DNA from: Micromonospora globispora
GTDB lineage: Bacteria > Actinomycetota > Actinomycetes > Mycobacteriales > Micromonosporaceae
Direction of reading: 5' to 3'
DNA: 34,067 bases
NCBI RefSeq assembly: GCF_003857015.1
Contig: NZ_QGGF01000240.1
Span: 1 to 34,067, forward strand
Shown: one piece after another, positions 32,926 through 34,067 of the stretch
How positions within the stretch are numbered: the first letter of the stretch is position 1
How the letters are laid out: every line of letters starts with the position of its first letter
The notes under the pieces: model-generated
Seen by the model: the letters and a program-made list of their open reading frames with translations, nothing else
What the model was told of the DNA's origin: nothing
Database searches by the model: none
Position numbers and translations under genes: made by a program

Positions 32926-34067
32926 CTAGGAAGTGGCCGCCTCGCGCACCATCCGGTTGGCCGTCTCCGGCTCACACCCGGTCGCCCGGAGCAGGTCACT
33001 CGCCATCGTGCGCAGCTGGATCACCATAGCGTCCGAGAACGGCTTGAGGCCCCTGTGGTACGCCTGGCCGGCCAGGCGCGCCCCGTCCAACACCGCGTTG
33101 CGGGTCTGATCGAACGGCCCACCCGTTCGTGCCTCCCGCCTCAGCATCTGGATCGCCTCGGCCAGCCTATTCACGGCGGCAGTGAGTTCCTCCGGCACCG
33201 GCTCGTCGTACTGCAGCGTGGTCGCGGCCCAGCGGGCCAGCGCCCGGCATTGGGCACTGACCCGATCGATGTGCTGGAAGCCGCGCCGGTAGTGCTTGAC
33301 ATCGGTTCGGCGTCGCCAGCGCGCCGGCGCAATGGTCGTTACCTCCTCGGCGCCAGCCAGGGCCTCCTGCATCCGGGCGAGGTCGGGTTCCATTCCGCTC
33401 AGCTGGTCCAGCGCCCGTATCGCGCGGTCCGGGTCACGCTCGGCGAGTGCGTGTGCAACCTCCCGAAGCTGCGTGTGGAGGGTCTCGGCGACCGGTCCGG
33501 CGGCCTGCTCAAGAATGCGCATCGGGTTGATCGGTAGCAGCAACGCCACCACCGCCAGCCCGATGGTGCCGCCCACTCCCGCGTCAATGATCCGCGCCCA
33601 TTCGAGGCCCTGCTGCACGTGGGAGAAGGTGGCGATCAGTACAGCGGTACTGCCCGCCTGAGCGACCAGCGCACCGCTGCGCCCGGTCATCAACAGGGCG
33701 ACAGCGATGGACAGCATCACCACCAGGCCGATCTGCCAGGGCCCGAACCCGAGGAAGCGGATGAGAAGATCACTGACGATCAGGCCCAGCCCGACGCCGA
33801 GCAGCATCTCGGCGGTACGTAAGGCGCGCTGCCCCAGGGCGGCGACGATCGTGCCGACGGCCGCGCTGGGCGCGAAGATCGGCGCAGGGCGACCCAGGAC
33901 CTCGTGCGCCAGCCCCCAGGACAACGCGGCGGCAAGCCCACATTGAGCTGCGACGACCAGAATGATCGTGAACAGGCGCAGCCTCAACCGGCCTGCTTCG
34001 CCACCGCGACGCCGGACCTTCGCCGCCAGGTCCTTGGCCTGCCCGGCAGCGGCGCCGGGGCGAGACA
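32926..34067 (-). CDS. FUSC-family membrane protein, likely aromatic-acid exporter (5' end outside window)
   Basis: The frame from the stop at 32926 stays open to the right edge. A TTG at 33987 could start it, but the in-frame codons upstream (GQAKDLAAKVRRRGGEAGRL) read like a genuine cytoplasmic N-terminus. No ATG/GTG lies among them, so the true start is probably outside. About six hydrophobic segments fill the first ~160 residues after 33987, including FAPSAAVGTIVAALGQRALR and LLGVGLGLIVSDLLIRFLGF typical of FUSC. A soluble helical domain follows (~170-353). FUSC proteins include aromatic carboxylic acid efflux pumps (AaeB type), which would suit the neighbouring catabolic operon. That role is inferred. 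Confidence 0.85.
   Translation of the reverse strand, partial: SRPGAAAGQAKDLAAKVRRRGGEAGRLRLRLFTIILVVAAQCGLAAALSWGLAHEVLGRPAPIFAPSAAVGTIVAALGQRALRTAEMLLGVGLGLIVSDLLIRFLGFGPWQIGLVVMLSIAVALLMTGRSGALVAQAGSTAVLIATFSHVQQGLEWARIIDAGVGGTIGLAVVALLLPINPMRILEQAAGPVAETLHTQLREVAHALAERDPDRAIRALDQLSGMEPDLARMQEALAGAEEVTTIAPARWRRRTDVKHYRRGFQHIDRVSAQCRALARWAATTLQYDEPVPEELTAAVNRLAEAIQMLRREARTGGPFDQTRNAVLDGARLAGQAYHRGLKPFSDAMVIQLRTMASDLLRATGCEPETANRMVREAATS

Noticed and set aside
1..34067. CRISPR arrays, tRNA or rRNA genes
   Set aside because: No regularly spaced repeats and no tRNA-like cloverleaf or rRNA segment was recognised while reading both strands; a covariance-model search was not possible here.

Overview
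The window is very GC-rich, with dense, mostly overlapping genes, frequent GTG/TTG starts and strong purine-rich ribosome binding sites. Together with a group 1h-type [NiFe]-hydrogenase operon, a SARP-type regulator and Streptomyces/Frankia-like transposases, this points to a soil actinomycete. A member of the Micromonosporaceae would fit, but the sequence alone does not prove the genus.

Region 1 (1-6338, minus strand) is a hydrogenase operon of the high-affinity, atmospheric-H2-oxidising type. In transcription order it encodes a 470-aa conserved protein of unknown function, an M52 maturation protease, HypA, a hemerythrin-domain protein, the small subunit, the large subunit, and a NifU-like protein that runs off the left edge. 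Every junction is a start/stop overlap of 1-8 nt, so the operon is translationally coupled throughout. Divergent from it is an FAD-linked oxidase of the alkylglycerone-phosphate-synthase type (6684-8321), followed by a methyltransferase (8527-9180).

Region 2 (9181-10014) holds no intact gene. It contains a frameshifted membrane-protein remnant and a 120-bp internally deleted fragment of a patatin gene, whose intact paralogue lies at 25159-26109. Region 3 (10015-18782) has a secreted subtilase, a translationally coupled secreted FG-GAP/VCBS-repeat protein, a very strong 17-bp dyad, and a 1106-aa SARP-AAA regulator.

Region 4 (18783-25150) is a genomic scrapyard around a GH15 glycosidase. It contains two IS5-family transposase wrecks, an rve-type integrase fragment that has replaced the end of the GH15 gene, a 2.5-kb unit bounded by 29-bp inverted repeats that carries an intact TetR/DUF1772 pair, a deleted SDR pseudogene, a small zinc-knuckle gene and a broken tnpB. 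Region 5 (25159-34067) has the intact patatin-like lipase and a five-gene aromatic-catabolism operon (extradiol dioxygenase, FAH hydrolase, acyl-CoA synthetase, DoxX, flavin hydroxylase) on the minus strand. Divergent from that operon is a TetR gene with two matching 14-bp palindromic operators between them. A FUSC-type exporter gene runs off the right edge.

No tRNA, rRNA or CRISPR array was recognised.
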